Positions 7,691 to 15,173 of a stretch of 33,454 nucleotides of DNA are shown piece after piece. Made by a program: the position numbers and the translations under genes. This stretch comes from Solirubrobacterales bacterium. Its GTDB lineage: Bacteria > Actinomycetota > Thermoleophilia > Solirubrobacterales > Solirubrobacteraceae. Location of the stretch: contig JAOPZL010000004.1 in the NCBI GenBank assembly GCA_025964175.1, positions 1 to 33,454 on the forward strand. Reading direction: 5' to 3'. Every line of letters starts with the position of its first letter. Within the stretch, counting starts at the first letter, position 1. The notes below the pieces were generated by a model, which was given only the letters and a program-made list of their open reading frames with translations, did no database searches and was not told where the DNA came from.

Positions 7691-9280
7691 ATGGCCACCG
7701 TCGAGCAACCCGTCACCACCCCAGAGAGCACGAAGCACCTGAAGAACGCCGAGCAGTACGTCGACTCGCTGCGAGACGACCGCCAGGTCGTCTACAAGGG
7801 CGAGCTGATCAAGGACGTCACGACCCACGTCGCGACGGCCGGCGGCATCAGGAACATCGCCGCGATCTACGACCAGCAGTTCGATCCCGAGGTGCAGAAC
7901 CTGCTGACCTACGTGCGGGAGGACGGCGAGCGGGTCACCGCCTCGTATCTGATCCCTCGCACCAAGGCCGATCTCGCGTTCCGCCGCGAGGGCATCAAGC
8001 ACGTCGCCCGCCAGACCTTCGGCACCCACGGCCGCGGCATCGACATGATCTCGACGTTGCCGCTGGGGATGCTCGCGGAGCTTCCCTCCTTCCGGCGCGA
8101 GTGCCCCGACTACGCGGACAACATCGCCCGCTACATCACCTACGCGGAGGAGAACAACCTCCACCTCGGCGAGACGATCGTCGACCCGCAGGGCTTCCGC
8201 TCCCGCGCCTCGGGAACCGATCCCGAGGCGCTGCCGCCCGAGCGGGCGACCGCCCGCATCGTCAAGGAGGACGCGACCGGCATCTGGATCAGCGGGGTCA
8301 AGGGCGTCGGCACGGCCGTGCCGCAGTCCAACGAGATGATCATCGGCAGCTTCCATCCGCCGCTGGACGAGGAGAGCTTCTGGGTCATGGTGCCGATCGG
8401 CTCGCCCGGCCTGAAGATGTTCTGCCGCGAGATCGTCCACCGGCCGGAGGCCACCGCCTACGACCATCCCCTGACCTCGCGGGGCGAGGAGGTCGAGTCG
8501 ATCGTGGCGTTCGACAACCTGTTCGTCCCCAACGAGCGCGTCATCGCCAAGTCGAAGCGATCGCTGCACGGCGTGAACTTCTACAACGTCTGGGCGCGCC
8601 TGGAGCACTGGTACACGTTCGTGCGCATCACCGCCAAGGCGGAGATGTACGCGGGCCTGGCGCAGCTGATCGTCGACACGCTCGAGCTCGACGGGGTTCC
8701 GGTCGTCCGCCAGCGCGTGGCGGACGTGATCGAGTACTGCAACATCCTGCAGGGGATGTGCCTGGCCGCCGAGGACCTGGCGCAGCTCTCCGAGGGCGGC
8801 GTGATGGTCCCCGAGGTCAACATCATCACCGCCGGGCGCTCCTACGCGCTGGACAACCTGCCCCGGATCCTGCACATCCTCCAGGACCTCTGCGGCCAGG
8901 GCATGATCCTGCGCTGGACCGAGGACGACCTGAAGGTCCCGGCGGCGTTCGGCAAGGACCTGGCCTGGTTCCTGGACACGCGCAGCATGAGCGCGCGCGA
9001 CAAGAACCTGGTCATGAACCTGGTCTGGGACGTCGCCTCCAGCGAGCACGCGACCCGCTCGAAGATCTTCGAGGAGTCCAACGCGCTCAACGTCCCGTTC
9101 CTCAAGGAGCGGCTCTACGGCGAATACGACCGTTCGCGCTTCCTGCAGGAGTGCCGCCACTTCATCGGCCTCGGGCCCGCGCCCAACCGCGAGCACGAGG
9201 CGCACATCCAGGCGCCGTCGCTGTCGACCGTGGGTCACAGCACGGGTGACGACTCGTTCCGGGCGGCGGAGAAGGCGTGA
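7691..9280 (+). CDS. HpaB/PvcC-family flavin-dependent hydroxylase
   Basis: 529 residues from ATG 7691 with GGGAGG just upstream; the longer track ORF runs back into the reductase gene. It belongs to the 4-hydroxyphenylacetate 3-hydroxylase family, which has an acyl-CoA-dehydrogenase-like fold and uses reduced flavin and oxygen to hydroxylate phenol-like rings ortho to an OH. Recognisable parts are the N-terminal YVDSLRDDRQVVYKGE, the middle WISGVKGVGTAVPQSNEMIIGSF, FDNLFVPNERV before the flavin-binding region, and the C-terminal helical bundle with YCNILQGMCLAAEDLAQ. Between the reductase and nicF/nicX genes, its likely role is hydroxylation of a hydroxypyridine-type intermediate towards 2,5-dihydroxypyridine, in place of NicC. 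That substrate is inferred. Confidence 0.87.
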   Translation: MATVEQPVTTPESTKHLKNAEQYVDSLRDDRQVVYKGELIKDVTTHVATAGGIRNIAAIYDQQFDPEVQNLLTYVREDGERVTASYLIPRTKADLAFRREGIKHVARQTFGTHGRGIDMISTLPLGMLAELPSFRRECPDYADNIARYITYAEENNLHLGETIVDPQGFRSRASGTDPEALPPERATARIVKEDATGIWISGVKGVGTAVPQSNEMIIGSFHPPLDEESFWVMVPIGSPGLKMFCREIVHRPEATAYDHPLTSRGEEVESIVAFDNLFVPNERVIAKSKRSLHGVNFYNVWARLEHWYTFVRITAKAEMYAGLAQLIVDTLELDGVPVVRQRVADVIEYCNILQGMCLAAEDLAQLSEGGVMVPEVNIITAGRSYALDNLPRILHILQDLCGQGMILRWTEDDLKVPAAFGKDLAWFLDTRSMSARDKNLVMNLVWDVASSEHATRSKIFEESNALNVPFLKERLYGEYDRSRFLQECRHFIGLGPAPNREHEAHIQAPSLSTVGHSTGDDSFRAAEKA

Positions 9281-9314
9281 GCCTCCGGTGGCGTCGAGCA
9301 CGGGAGGCGACGGC

Positions 9315-9968
9315 ATGAGCGATGCCGACGCGCGGCGCGTCTACGACGCGGCGCGCCTGGGGCAGAGCCTGGTCTGGGGCTCCCGCCCGGCGGTCCTCGT
9401 CGTCGACTTCACCTGCGGCTTCACCGACCCCGCGTACGGCGCGGGGTCGGAGCTGACCGCCGAGGTCGAGGCGACGCGCCGGCTGCTCGACGTCGCTCGC
9501 GACGCCGCGACCCCGATCGTCTTCACGGCGATCGGGTTCGAGGCGAGCGGCATCGATGCGGGGATCTGGCTGCAGAAGTTCCCGGCTCTGACGGAGCTGA
9601 GGCTGGGCCAGCGGGCCGTGGAGATCGATCCGCGGCTCGGGCGGCGTGAAGGCGAGGTGATCGTGCACAAGAAGGGCGCGTCCGCGTTCTTCGGCACGAA
9701 CCTCTCCGCGATCCTCGTCGCCCAGGGCGTCGACACCGTCGTGCTCTGCGGGGCGACGACGAGCGGCTGCATCCGTGCCACCGCCGTCGACCTGCTGCAG
9801 CACGGCTTCCCGGCGCTCGTCCCGCGCGAATGCGTCGGTGACCGGGCGCGGTCACCGCACGACAGCAACCTCTTCGACATCCAGGCCAAGTACGCAGACG
9901 TGGTGACGCTCGACGCGGCGCTGGAGTACGTCGAGCGCAGCGGTACACGCGCCGGGGTCGTCGCATGA
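9315..9968 (+). CDS. nicF: Maleamate amidohydrolase, isochorismatase family (NicF-like)
   Basis: 217 residues from ATG 9315, preceded by GGGAGG. It is a cysteine hydrolase of the isochorismatase fold. The Asp-Lys-Cys triad can be placed at Asp31 (VLVVDFTCGF), Lys119 (HKKGASAFFGT) and Cys152 (TTSGCIRATAVD). NicF hydrolyses maleamate to maleate and ammonia; the related N-carbamoylsarcosine amidases have the same signature. I choose NicF because NicX is the next gene and NicD and NicE, the enzymes before and after it in the pathway, are in the same island. On its own the sequence would justify only 'isochorismatase-family amidase'. Confidence 0.8.
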   Translation: MSDADARRVYDAARLGQSLVWGSRPAVLVVDFTCGFTDPAYGAGSELTAEVEATRRLLDVARDAATPIVFTAIGFEASGIDAGIWLQKFPALTELRLGQRAVEIDPRLGRREGEVIVHKKGASAFFGTNLSAILVAQGVDTVVLCGATTSGCIRATAVDLLQHGFPALVPRECVGDRARSPHDSNLFDIQAKYADVVTLDAALEYVERSGTRAGVVA

Positions 9969-10002
9969 CCCTCGCGCTCCCCTCCGGAGAAAGGACCCGC
10001 CC

Positions 10003-11079
10003 ATGATCACCTCGACCACGTTCGTCGACCTGTGCGTCAAGGAGCTCGAGCTCTGCAAGGTGCGGGAGGGCGAGACGGTCGCCGTCCTGTCGCAGATGGA
10101 CGAGCGGCTCGACTACGCCGACGCCTTCCTGGCCGCCGCGCACAAGCTCGGCGCCACGCCGTTCCACGTGCGGCTGCCGGAGGCCTCCACCTCGCTGACC
10201 GGCGACGCGGGAGCGTGGACGGTCGGCAACACGCCGTTGGCCAGCAATCCCGCCGCGCTGGACGCGCTGAAGTCCGCCGACCTCGTCATCGACCTGATGT
10301 TCCTGCTCTTCTCCCGGGAGCAGCTGGCGATCCAGGCGGCAGGCGCGCGGATGCTCCTGTGCGTCGAGCCGGTCGACAACCTGTCGCGGCTCTTCCCGAC
10401 CGCCGATCAGCGCCGCCGGGTCGAGGTCAGCGAGGAGCTGCTGGGCAGGGCCAGGAGCCTGCGCATCACCAACACGGCGGGAACCGACGTCGTCTACCAG
10501 CTCGGAACGCTGCCGGTGATGACCGAGTACGGCTACACCGACCAGCCCGGCCGCTGGGATCACTGGCCGGCCGGCTTCCTGTTCACGGGGGCACCGGACG
10601 ACGGCGTCGACGGCACCGTCGTCGTCGACCGCGGCGACATCATCATCACGCCGTTCAAGAAGTTCGTCGAGGACCCGGTCGAGATCACGATCGAGGCGGG
10701 CCTGATCCAGGACATTCGCGGCGGCTTCGACGCGGAGCTGCTGCGCGACTACATCGCCGGCTTCGAGGACGAGAAGGCGTACGGCATCTCCCACATCGGC
10801 TGGGGCTGCAACGAGAAGGCACGCTGGTCGGGCCTGGCCAACGACCGCCGCAGCATCGGCATGGAGAGCCGCTGCTTCTACGGCAACACGCTCTTCTCGA
10901 CCGGGCCGAACGTCGAGCTCGGGGGCACCAACGACACCGAGTGCCACATCGACATCCCGATGCGCAACTGCAGCATGTTCCTCGACGACGAGCCGGTCCT
11001 CATCGACGGCGAGTTCGTCATCGAGGACCTCCGGGCGTCGCGTGCGCCGTTCGCGCCGCCTTCCGTCGCGCGCGCCTAG
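10003..11079 (+). CDS. nicX: 2,5-dihydroxypyridine 5,6-dioxygenase (NicX)
   Basis: 358 residues, the usual NicX length. This is an iron(II) ring-cleaving dioxygenase on an M29-aminopeptidase-like fold that converts 2,5-dihydroxypyridine to N-formylmaleamate. From memory, long stretches agree with the Pseudomonas putida enzyme: TEYGYTDQPGRWDHWPAGFLF, YGISHIGWG, FYGNTLFSTGPN and CHIDIPMRNC. The metal ligands expected for the family are present at His264, His315 and Asp317. Automatic annotation might label it a leucyl aminopeptidase. It starts 34 bases after nicF with an AAGGA-type ribosome site and is followed by the molybdenum hydroxylase genes. It is the strongest single clue to the island's function. 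Confidence 0.92.
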   Translation: MITSTTFVDLCVKELELCKVREGETVAVLSQMDERLDYADAFLAAAHKLGATPFHVRLPEASTSLTGDAGAWTVGNTPLASNPAALDALKSADLVIDLMFLLFSREQLAIQAAGARMLLCVEPVDNLSRLFPTADQRRRVEVSEELLGRARSLRITNTAGTDVVYQLGTLPVMTEYGYTDQPGRWDHWPAGFLFTGAPDDGVDGTVVVDRGDIIITPFKKFVEDPVEITIEAGLIQDIRGGFDAELLRDYIAGFEDEKAYGISHIGWGCNEKARWSGLANDRRSIGMESRCFYGNTLFSTGPNVELGGTNDTECHIDIPMRNCSMFLDDEPVLIDGEFVIEDLRASRAPFAPPSVARA

Positions 11080-11133
11080 CCGGACCGTCCCGATGACCAA
11101 CGACAGCCTGCCCATCGACCGAGGAGCGCGAGC

Positions 11134-12000
11134 GTGAAGCCTGCACCATTCAAATACGCCAAGGCGGAGACGGTGGCGGAGGCGACGGCCCTCCTGGACC
11201 AGCATGCCGACGACGTCAAGGTGCTGGCCGGTGGCCAGAGCCTGATCCCGCTCATGAACATGCGCCTCGCGCGGCCGGAGGTGCTGATCGACATCACCGG
11301 CATCGACGAGCTGTCGGGCATCGAGGTCAACGGCGCGCTCACGATCGGCGCGACGACCCGTCACGTCGAGGTGCTGCGGTCGAACGAGGTGCGCGCCTTC
11401 GCCCCGATCATCGCTGCCGCGATGCGCCACGTCGGCCATGTCGGCGTGCGCACCCGCGGCACGTTCGGCGGCTCGGTGGCCCATGCCGACCCGGCGTCGG
11501 AGATCCCGGCGATCGTGATCGCGCTGGACGGCGAGCTGACGGTCGCCGGACCGTCCAGCGAGCGGACGGTCGCGGCGGCGGACTACTTCGTCAGCACGTT
11601 CACGACCGACATGGAGGAGAACGAGATCCTCACCGCGGTGCGCTTCCCCTACCCGCTGGACCGGGCTCGCTGGTCGTTCCACGAGGTGGCGCGGCGCCAC
11701 GGCGACTTCGCGCTGGTCGGCGTCGCCGCGGTGGCCGAAGTCGACGACGCCGGCGTCTGCACCCGCGCCCGCATCGCGCTCAGCGGCGTGTCCGACGTCC
11801 CGGTGCGCGCCACGGCGGCCGAGGAGCTGGTCGTGGGCAGCACGATCGGCGAGGTCGCCGCCGAGGCGGGCCGTCTGGCGGAGCGGCAGATCGATCCGGG
11901 CAGCGACTTCCACGCGTCCGCCGAGTACCGCAAGGAGGTGGCGCGGGCCCTCGTGACCCGCGCGCTCAACGACATGGCCACCAAGGGAGAAGCGCGATGA
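11134..12000 (+). CDS. Molybdenum hydroxylase, FAD-binding medium subunit (CoxM-like)
   Basis: 288 residues from GTG 11134, preceded by GAGGAG eight bases upstream. It is the FAD-binding subunit of a xanthine-oxidase-family hydroxylase and passes electrons from the iron-sulfur subunit to the acceptor. FAD-binding motifs are seen as LAGGQSLIPLMNMRLARP near residue 30 and TRGTFGGSVAHADPASEIPA near residue 110. The C-terminal CO-dehydrogenase-flavoprotein domain follows (from about residue 175). The stop overlaps the start of the small subunit by 4 bases. The M-S-L gene order is that of coxMSL and other three-subunit aromatic hydroxylases. Confidence 0.9.
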   Translation: MKPAPFKYAKAETVAEATALLDQHADDVKVLAGGQSLIPLMNMRLARPEVLIDITGIDELSGIEVNGALTIGATTRHVEVLRSNEVRAFAPIIAAAMRHVGHVGVRTRGTFGGSVAHADPASEIPAIVIALDGELTVAGPSSERTVAAADYFVSTFTTDMEENEILTAVRFPYPLDRARWSFHEVARRHGDFALVGVAAVAEVDDAGVCTRARIALSGVSDVPVRATAAEELVVGSTIGEVAAEAGRLAERQIDPGSDFHASAEYRKEVARALVTRALNDMATKGEAR

Positions 12001-12509
12001 GCTCCACGATCGACGTGGGCACCCAGCCCACCGACGACCAGCGGATCCTCCGCATGACCATCAACGGGGTTCAGCGGCGGGGGATCGCCGAGCCGCGCAT
12101 GCTGCTCGTCGACTTCATCCGTCATGAGCTGCAGCTGACCGGCACCCACGTCGGCTGTGAGCACGGCGTCTGCGGCGCCTGCACCGTCCGGGTCGACGGC
12201 GAGGTGGTGCGCTCGTGCATCATGTTCGCCGTCCAGGCCGAAGGGGCGCAGATCGAGACCGTCGAGGGCCTGGCCAAGGACGGCGAGCTGAACGTCGTCC
12301 AGCAGGCGTTCCGCCAGGAGCACGGCCTGCAGTGCGGCTTCTGCACCCCGGGCATGCTGCTGGCCACCGAGAGCCTGCTGGCGGAGAACCCCGATCCCTC
12401 CGAGGAGGAGATCCGCGACTACCTGTCGGGCAACGTCTGTCGTTGCACCGGCTACGTGGGGATCGTCAAGTCCGTCCAAGCGGCCGCCAAGCAGCGGTCG
12501 CAGGCCTGA
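11997..12509 (+). CDS. Molybdenum hydroxylase, [2Fe-2S] small subunit (CoxS-like)
   Basis: 170 residues carrying two [2Fe-2S] clusters. The plant-ferredoxin-type cluster is marked by CEHGVCGACTVRVDGEVVRSC, and the second, helical cluster by CGFCTPG and CRCTGY. It relays electrons from the molybdenum centre to FAD. Its start overlaps the FAD subunit by ATGA, and it ends 8 bases before the large subunit. No twin-arginine signal is visible, so the enzyme should be cytoplasmic, as expected for the CoxMSL type. Confidence 0.95.
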   Translation: MSSTIDVGTQPTDDQRILRMTINGVQRRGIAEPRMLLVDFIRHELQLTGTHVGCEHGVCGACTVRVDGEVVRSCIMFAVQAEGAQIETVEGLAKDGELNVVQQAFRQEHGLQCGFCTPGMLLATESLLAENPDPSEEEIRDYLSGNVCRCTGYVGIVKSVQAAAKQRSQA

Positions 12510-12517
12510 GGAGCCAG

Positions 12518-15001
12518 ATGGCCATCCAAGAGACGCTCAACACCGGGCTGAACATCCAGCCCGAGGCCGAGGCCGACGCTGTCCTGCAGCGACGCAAGTA
12601 CATCGGCATGAACGTGCTGCGCACCGAGGATCCGGCGTTCCTGACCGGGCGCGGCAAGTACACCGACGACGTCCACCTGACGGGGATGCTGCACGCGGCG
12701 TTCCTGCGCAGCGCGCAGCCGCATGCGCGGATCGTCAGCATCGACAAGACGCGTGCGCTGGCGCTGGACGGCGTCATCGACGTGATCACCGGGGAGGACC
12801 TCGAGGACACGGTCGGGCCGTTCTCGACGACCGTCCACCGCCCCGAGGTCGAGACGGTGACGCGGGCGATCCTCAACTCGAAGGTCGCGCTCTACGTCGG
12901 GCAGCCGCTGGCCATCGTCGTCGCCGAGTCGCGGTACCTGGCCGAGGACGGCGTCGACGCGCTCGACGTGGAGTACGAGGTCCTGGAGCCCGTGATGGAC
13001 GCGGAGAAGGCCCTGGAGGAGGGCTCGCCGCTGCTGTACCCGGAGATGGGCACGAACAACTTCGCCCACATCGAGTTCCAGCGCGGCGACGTGGACGAGT
13101 GCTTCGAGCGGGCCGACCACGTGTTCAAGAAGCGCTTCCACGCCGGCCGCTTCATGGCGGCGCCGCTGGAGGCCCGCGGCGTGATCGCCGACTGGGACGC
13201 GTCGGGCGAGCTGACGGTGTGGAGCTCCAGCCAGGTCCCCAACCTGGTGCGCACCTACACCGCGGGCCCGCTCGGCATCGCCGAGAGCAAGATGCGCGTC
13301 ATCTCCGAGGGCGTGGGCGGCGGCTTCGGCATGAAGGCGCACATCTTCGACGAGGAGGTGCTGATCCCCGCTGCGTCGCAGCGCGTCGGTGCCCCGGTCA
13401 AGTGGATCGAGGACCGCTACGAGAACCTGGCCGCGTCGCTGCACTCCAAGGAGGTCATCGTCTACCTCGAGATGGCCGTCCAGGACGACGGCACGTTCCT
13501 CGCCTTCAAGGGCCACTACATCGGCGTCGGCGGCGCCTGGCCCGCGCACCCTTGGACGTCGCTGATCGACCCGCTGCCCGCCGCGTCGCTGCTGCCCAGC
13601 TTCTACGACATCGAGGCCGTCGGCTGGTCGATCGACGCGCCGATGACCAACCGCTGTCCGCTCGGCGCCTACCGCGGCGTCGGTTGGACGCCGGGGCACA
13701 GCGCCCGCGAGACGATGATCGACGACATCGCCCGCGAGCTGGGCATCGATCCGCTGGAGATCCGCCTGAAGAACATGATCCCCGACGGCGAGGAGTTCGT
13801 CACCGTCACCGGGATGAAGTACGACGGCGGCAGCTACAGCGCGTCGATGCTCAAGGTCAAGGAGATGATCGACTACGACGGGCTGCGCCAGAAGCAGGCC
13901 GAGCTGCGCAAGGAGGGCAGGTACATCGGCATCGGGTGGAGCCCGTGGGTCGAGCCCTGCGCGTGGGGTTCGGAGGTGGCCAAGGCCAACGGCTTCGCCG
14001 CCGAGTTCTTCGACGCCGCCAGCGTCACGATCGAACCCGACGGCTCGGTCACGGTGACCACCGGCTGCCACAACCACGGGCAGGCGCACTACACGACGCT
14101 GGCCCAGGTCACCGCCGACACGCTCGGCGTTCCGTTCGAGAGCATCAGGGTGATCGAGAACGACTCGGCCACCGCGGTCTACGGCACCGGCACGTACGCC
14201 AGCCGCACCGCAGTGGTCGCCGGCGGCGCGATCATGCGCGCCGGCAGCGAGGTGCGCGACAAGATCATCCGGCTCGCCGCCCACGCGATGGAGGTCAGCC
14301 CCGAGGACATCGACCTCGCCGAGGGCAAGGCCAGCGTCAAGGGCGTCCCGGACAAGGTCATGACCATGCAGGAGATCGGGATGCTCGCCTACTACGGCGG
14401 GCCCAACCGGATCCCCGACACGGAGCCGACGCTGACCGCGACGCGCTCCTACGACCCGCCGGAGACCTACAGCAACGGCACGATCGTCGCCATCGTCGAG
14501 GTCGACATCGAGACCGGCAAGGTCCACCTGCAGCACATCGCGGCATGCGAGGACTGCGGGACGATGCTCAACCCGATGGTCATCGACGGGCAGATGCACG
14601 GGGCGATCGCCCAGGGGATCGGCGGCGGGATGTACGAGGACCTGGCCTACGACGCGAGCGGTCAGTTCCTGGCCAGCAGCCTCATGGACTACCTGTACCC
14701 ATCCACGACGGAGGTCCCGAACATCGAGATCGCCCACATCGAGACGCCCTCGACGGTCACCGAGGGCGGCATCAAGGGCATGGGCGAGTCCGGCACGATC
14801 GCCTCTCCGGTCGCGTGCCTGAACGCGATCGCCGATGCGATCAGCCCGTTCGGCGACATCAAGATCATGAAGTCGCCGATCGGGCCAAACGACGTCCGGG
14901 AGATGCTGCGTGCGGCTGCGGCCGGCAGCAACGGCTCGGCGCCGGCGACACAGCCGGCAGACGTGGAGACGCGGTTGAGCCAGCAGGCGGAGGGGGCGTA
15001 G
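12518..15001 (+). CDS. Molybdenum hydroxylase, molybdopterin large subunit (CoxL-like, not CO dehydrogenase)
   Basis: 827 residues from ATG 12518 with AGGAG just upstream. The N-terminal hammerhead domain begins near TGRGKYTDDVHLTGMLHAAFLRS. Cofactor-binding motifs include GVGGGFGMKAHIFDEE near residue 265 and the catalytic-Glu region GGIKGMGESGTIASP near residue 750. The active-site loop near residue 380 reads AYRGVGW. Form I CO dehydrogenases carry AYRCSFR there, with the copper-binding cysteine, so this is not a CO dehydrogenase. It should hydroxylate a carbon next to a ring nitrogen using water, as nicotinate, picolinate and hydroxypyridine hydroxylases do. A strong hairpin follows ten bases after the stop. 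Confidence 0.93.
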   Translation: MAIQETLNTGLNIQPEAEADAVLQRRKYIGMNVLRTEDPAFLTGRGKYTDDVHLTGMLHAAFLRSAQPHARIVSIDKTRALALDGVIDVITGEDLEDTVGPFSTTVHRPEVETVTRAILNSKVALYVGQPLAIVVAESRYLAEDGVDALDVEYEVLEPVMDAEKALEEGSPLLYPEMGTNNFAHIEFQRGDVDECFERADHVFKKRFHAGRFMAAPLEARGVIADWDASGELTVWSSSQVPNLVRTYTAGPLGIAESKMRVISEGVGGGFGMKAHIFDEEVLIPAASQRVGAPVKWIEDRYENLAASLHSKEVIVYLEMAVQDDGTFLAFKGHYIGVGGAWPAHPWTSLIDPLPAASLLPSFYDIEAVGWSIDAPMTNRCPLGAYRGVGWTPGHSARETMIDDIARELGIDPLEIRLKNMIPDGEEFVTVTGMKYDGGSYSASMLKVKEMIDYDGLRQKQAELRKEGRYIGIGWSPWVEPCAWGSEVAKANGFAAEFFDAASVTIEPDGSVTVTTGCHNHGQAHYTTLAQVTADTLGVPFESIRVIENDSATAVYGTGTYASRTAVVAGGAIMRAGSEVRDKIIRLAAHAMEVSPEDIDLAEGKASVKGVPDKVMTMQEIGMLAYYGGPNRIPDTEPTLTATRSYDPPETYSNGTIVAIVEVDIETGKVHLQHIAACEDCGTMLNPMVIDGQMHGAIAQGIGGGMYEDLAYDASGQFLASSLMDYLYPSTTEVPNIEIAHIETPSTVTEGGIKGMGESGTIASPVACLNAIADAISPFGDIKIMKSPIGPNDVREMLRAAAAGSNGSAPATQPADVETRLSQQAEGA

Positions 15002-15010
15002 GAGCCCGCT

Positions 15011-15052
15011 CCGATCGGGTGTGGAGCCGGGGTCGGCTCCGCACCCGATCGG
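15011..15052 (+). terminator. Strong hairpin after the molybdenum hydroxylase operon
   Basis: ccgatcgggtgtggagcc pairs with ggctccgcacccgatcgg over 18 positions, with one G-U pair and a 6-base loop (ggggtc). It starts ten bases after the large-subunit stop. No T-run follows. It could terminate the upstream operon or protect its 3' end against decay. Confidence 0.72.
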
Positions 15053-15173
15053 CGTTGCCGCGTAGGTGAGGGCGGTCTTGCCCGAGACCGGCAGGAGGAG
15101 GCCCGTTCCCCGCGACACGCGCGTGGACGGAGACGAAGCCAACCATCGCCATGCGAGAGGAGTGCTGTTTCAG

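Noticed and set aside
3881-9968. Rut pyrimidine-degradation operon (luciferase-like monooxygenase, isochorismatase, flavin reductase, NCS1 permease, plus RidA further on)
   Set aside because: The parts list resembles RutA/B/C/F/G superficially, but the monooxygenase is of NtaA/SnaA type, the amidase is beside NicX, the RidA is distant and lacks the arginine, and NicX, NicD and NicE are specific to the maleamate pathway.
10003-11079. Leucyl aminopeptidase (M29)
   Set aside because: The fold is shared, but the His/His/Asp iron ligands and long NicX-specific stretches fit the dioxygenase.
12452-15142. 896-aa minus-strand ORF opposite the molybdenum large subunit, and similar long antisense ORFs (e.g. 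2085-3884, 9523-11913, 7646-9316)
   Set aside because: These arise because GC-rich third positions remove stop codons from opposite frames. They are rich in Arg, Val, Gly and His, show no recognisable domain, and lie over well-supported genes.
15066-15173. N-terminal extension of the Amt-like protein from GTG 15066
   Set aside because: It is arginine-rich and without family resemblance, and starts right after the hairpin; ATG 15174 has a better ribosome site.
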